DNA of 21,207 nucleotides. It comes from an uncultured Ruminococcus sp. (GTDB taxonomy: Bacteria > Bacillota > Clostridia > Oscillospirales > Ruminococcaceae). The stretch lies in contig CAMHBN010000005.1 of assembly GCA_946183385.1 (NCBI GenBank), positions 1-21,207 of the forward strand, written 5' to 3'. A program made the translations under genes and the position numbers. Below the pieces are notes generated by a model. It saw nothing but the letters and a program-made list of their open reading frames with translations, had not been told where the DNA came from and searched no databases. This document shows positions 21,156-21,207 of the stretch, one piece after another (the first letter of the stretch is position 1; each line of letters opens with the position of its first letter).

Positions 21156-21207
21156 TCAGTGAGTTAATCTTGCTCTGCCCTTAGATCTTCTACGAGCTAA
21201 AACCTTT
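21156..21207 (-). CDS. rpmH: 50S ribosomal protein L34, C-terminal end (5' cut by window edge)
   Basis: The last 16 codons read KVLARRRSKGRARLTH and then TGA, the classic C-terminus of the very short, basic L34 protein of the large ribosomal subunit. The remaining ~28 residues lie beyond the window. rpmH is normally next to dnaA and the replication origin, reading away from it. This places oriC just to the right of this window and explains why all housekeeping genes from here to serS run on the minus strand. Confidence 0.95.
   Translation of the reverse strand, partial: KVLARRRSKGRARLTH

Overview
This window looks like the chromosome of a ruminococcal Firmicute (Clostridia, Oscillospiraceae, Ruminococcus-like). 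The evidence is Gram-positive style ribosome binding sites, several near-perfect TTGACA-17-TATAAT promoters, a secreted protein with a type I dockerin, a long Thr-rich extracellular linker, and the conserved origin-proximal order rpmH-rnpA-yidD-yidC-jag-mnmE-mnmG-rsmG-noc-parA-parB. All of those genes are on the minus strand, so oriC and dnaA should lie just beyond position 21207. Organism and functions are inferred from sequence alone.

Layout. 1-617: 3' part of an EAL-domain (c-di-GMP phosphodiesterase) gene. 812-3840: one transcription unit with its own promoter and terminator, encoding an ECF sigma factor, a single-pass membrane protein with a Thr-rich stalk, and a secreted dockerin protein. 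This looks like a surface-sensing regulatory module. 3924-8633 (minus): a CPA2-type cation/proton antiporter, a DEDDh exonuclease, and a unit of SH3-like lipoprotein, FprA flavodiiron protein and GNAT acetyltransferase. 8732-9087 (plus): two tandem DUF3789-like membrane microproteins. 9332-12354 (minus): parA-parB-serS; parB and serS overlap by 4 nt. 12442-12538: three parS sites in front of parA. 12540-17433 (minus): noc-like parB paralogue, rsmG, mnmG and mnmE. mnmE is broken by a frameshift. 18003-21207 (minus): jag, yidC, yidD, rnpA and the 3' end of rpmH.

The genes fit together as follows. ParA, ParB, the Noc-like protein and five parS-type palindromes form the origin segregation and nucleoid-occlusion system. 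RnpA, YidD, YidC and Jag serve RNase P and membrane protein insertion. MnmE and MnmG would modify tRNA U34 if MnmE were intact.

Between genes there are two families of palindromic repeats. One is a short family with TGTAGGGGCG...CGCCCGCAA ends, seen eight or nine times. The other is a ~162-bp imperfect palindrome present twice, at 9158-9320 and 20949-21110. Base composition changes sharply inside mnmE near 16600, with an AT-richer block from noc to the mnmE 3' half. This suggests a recombined segment.
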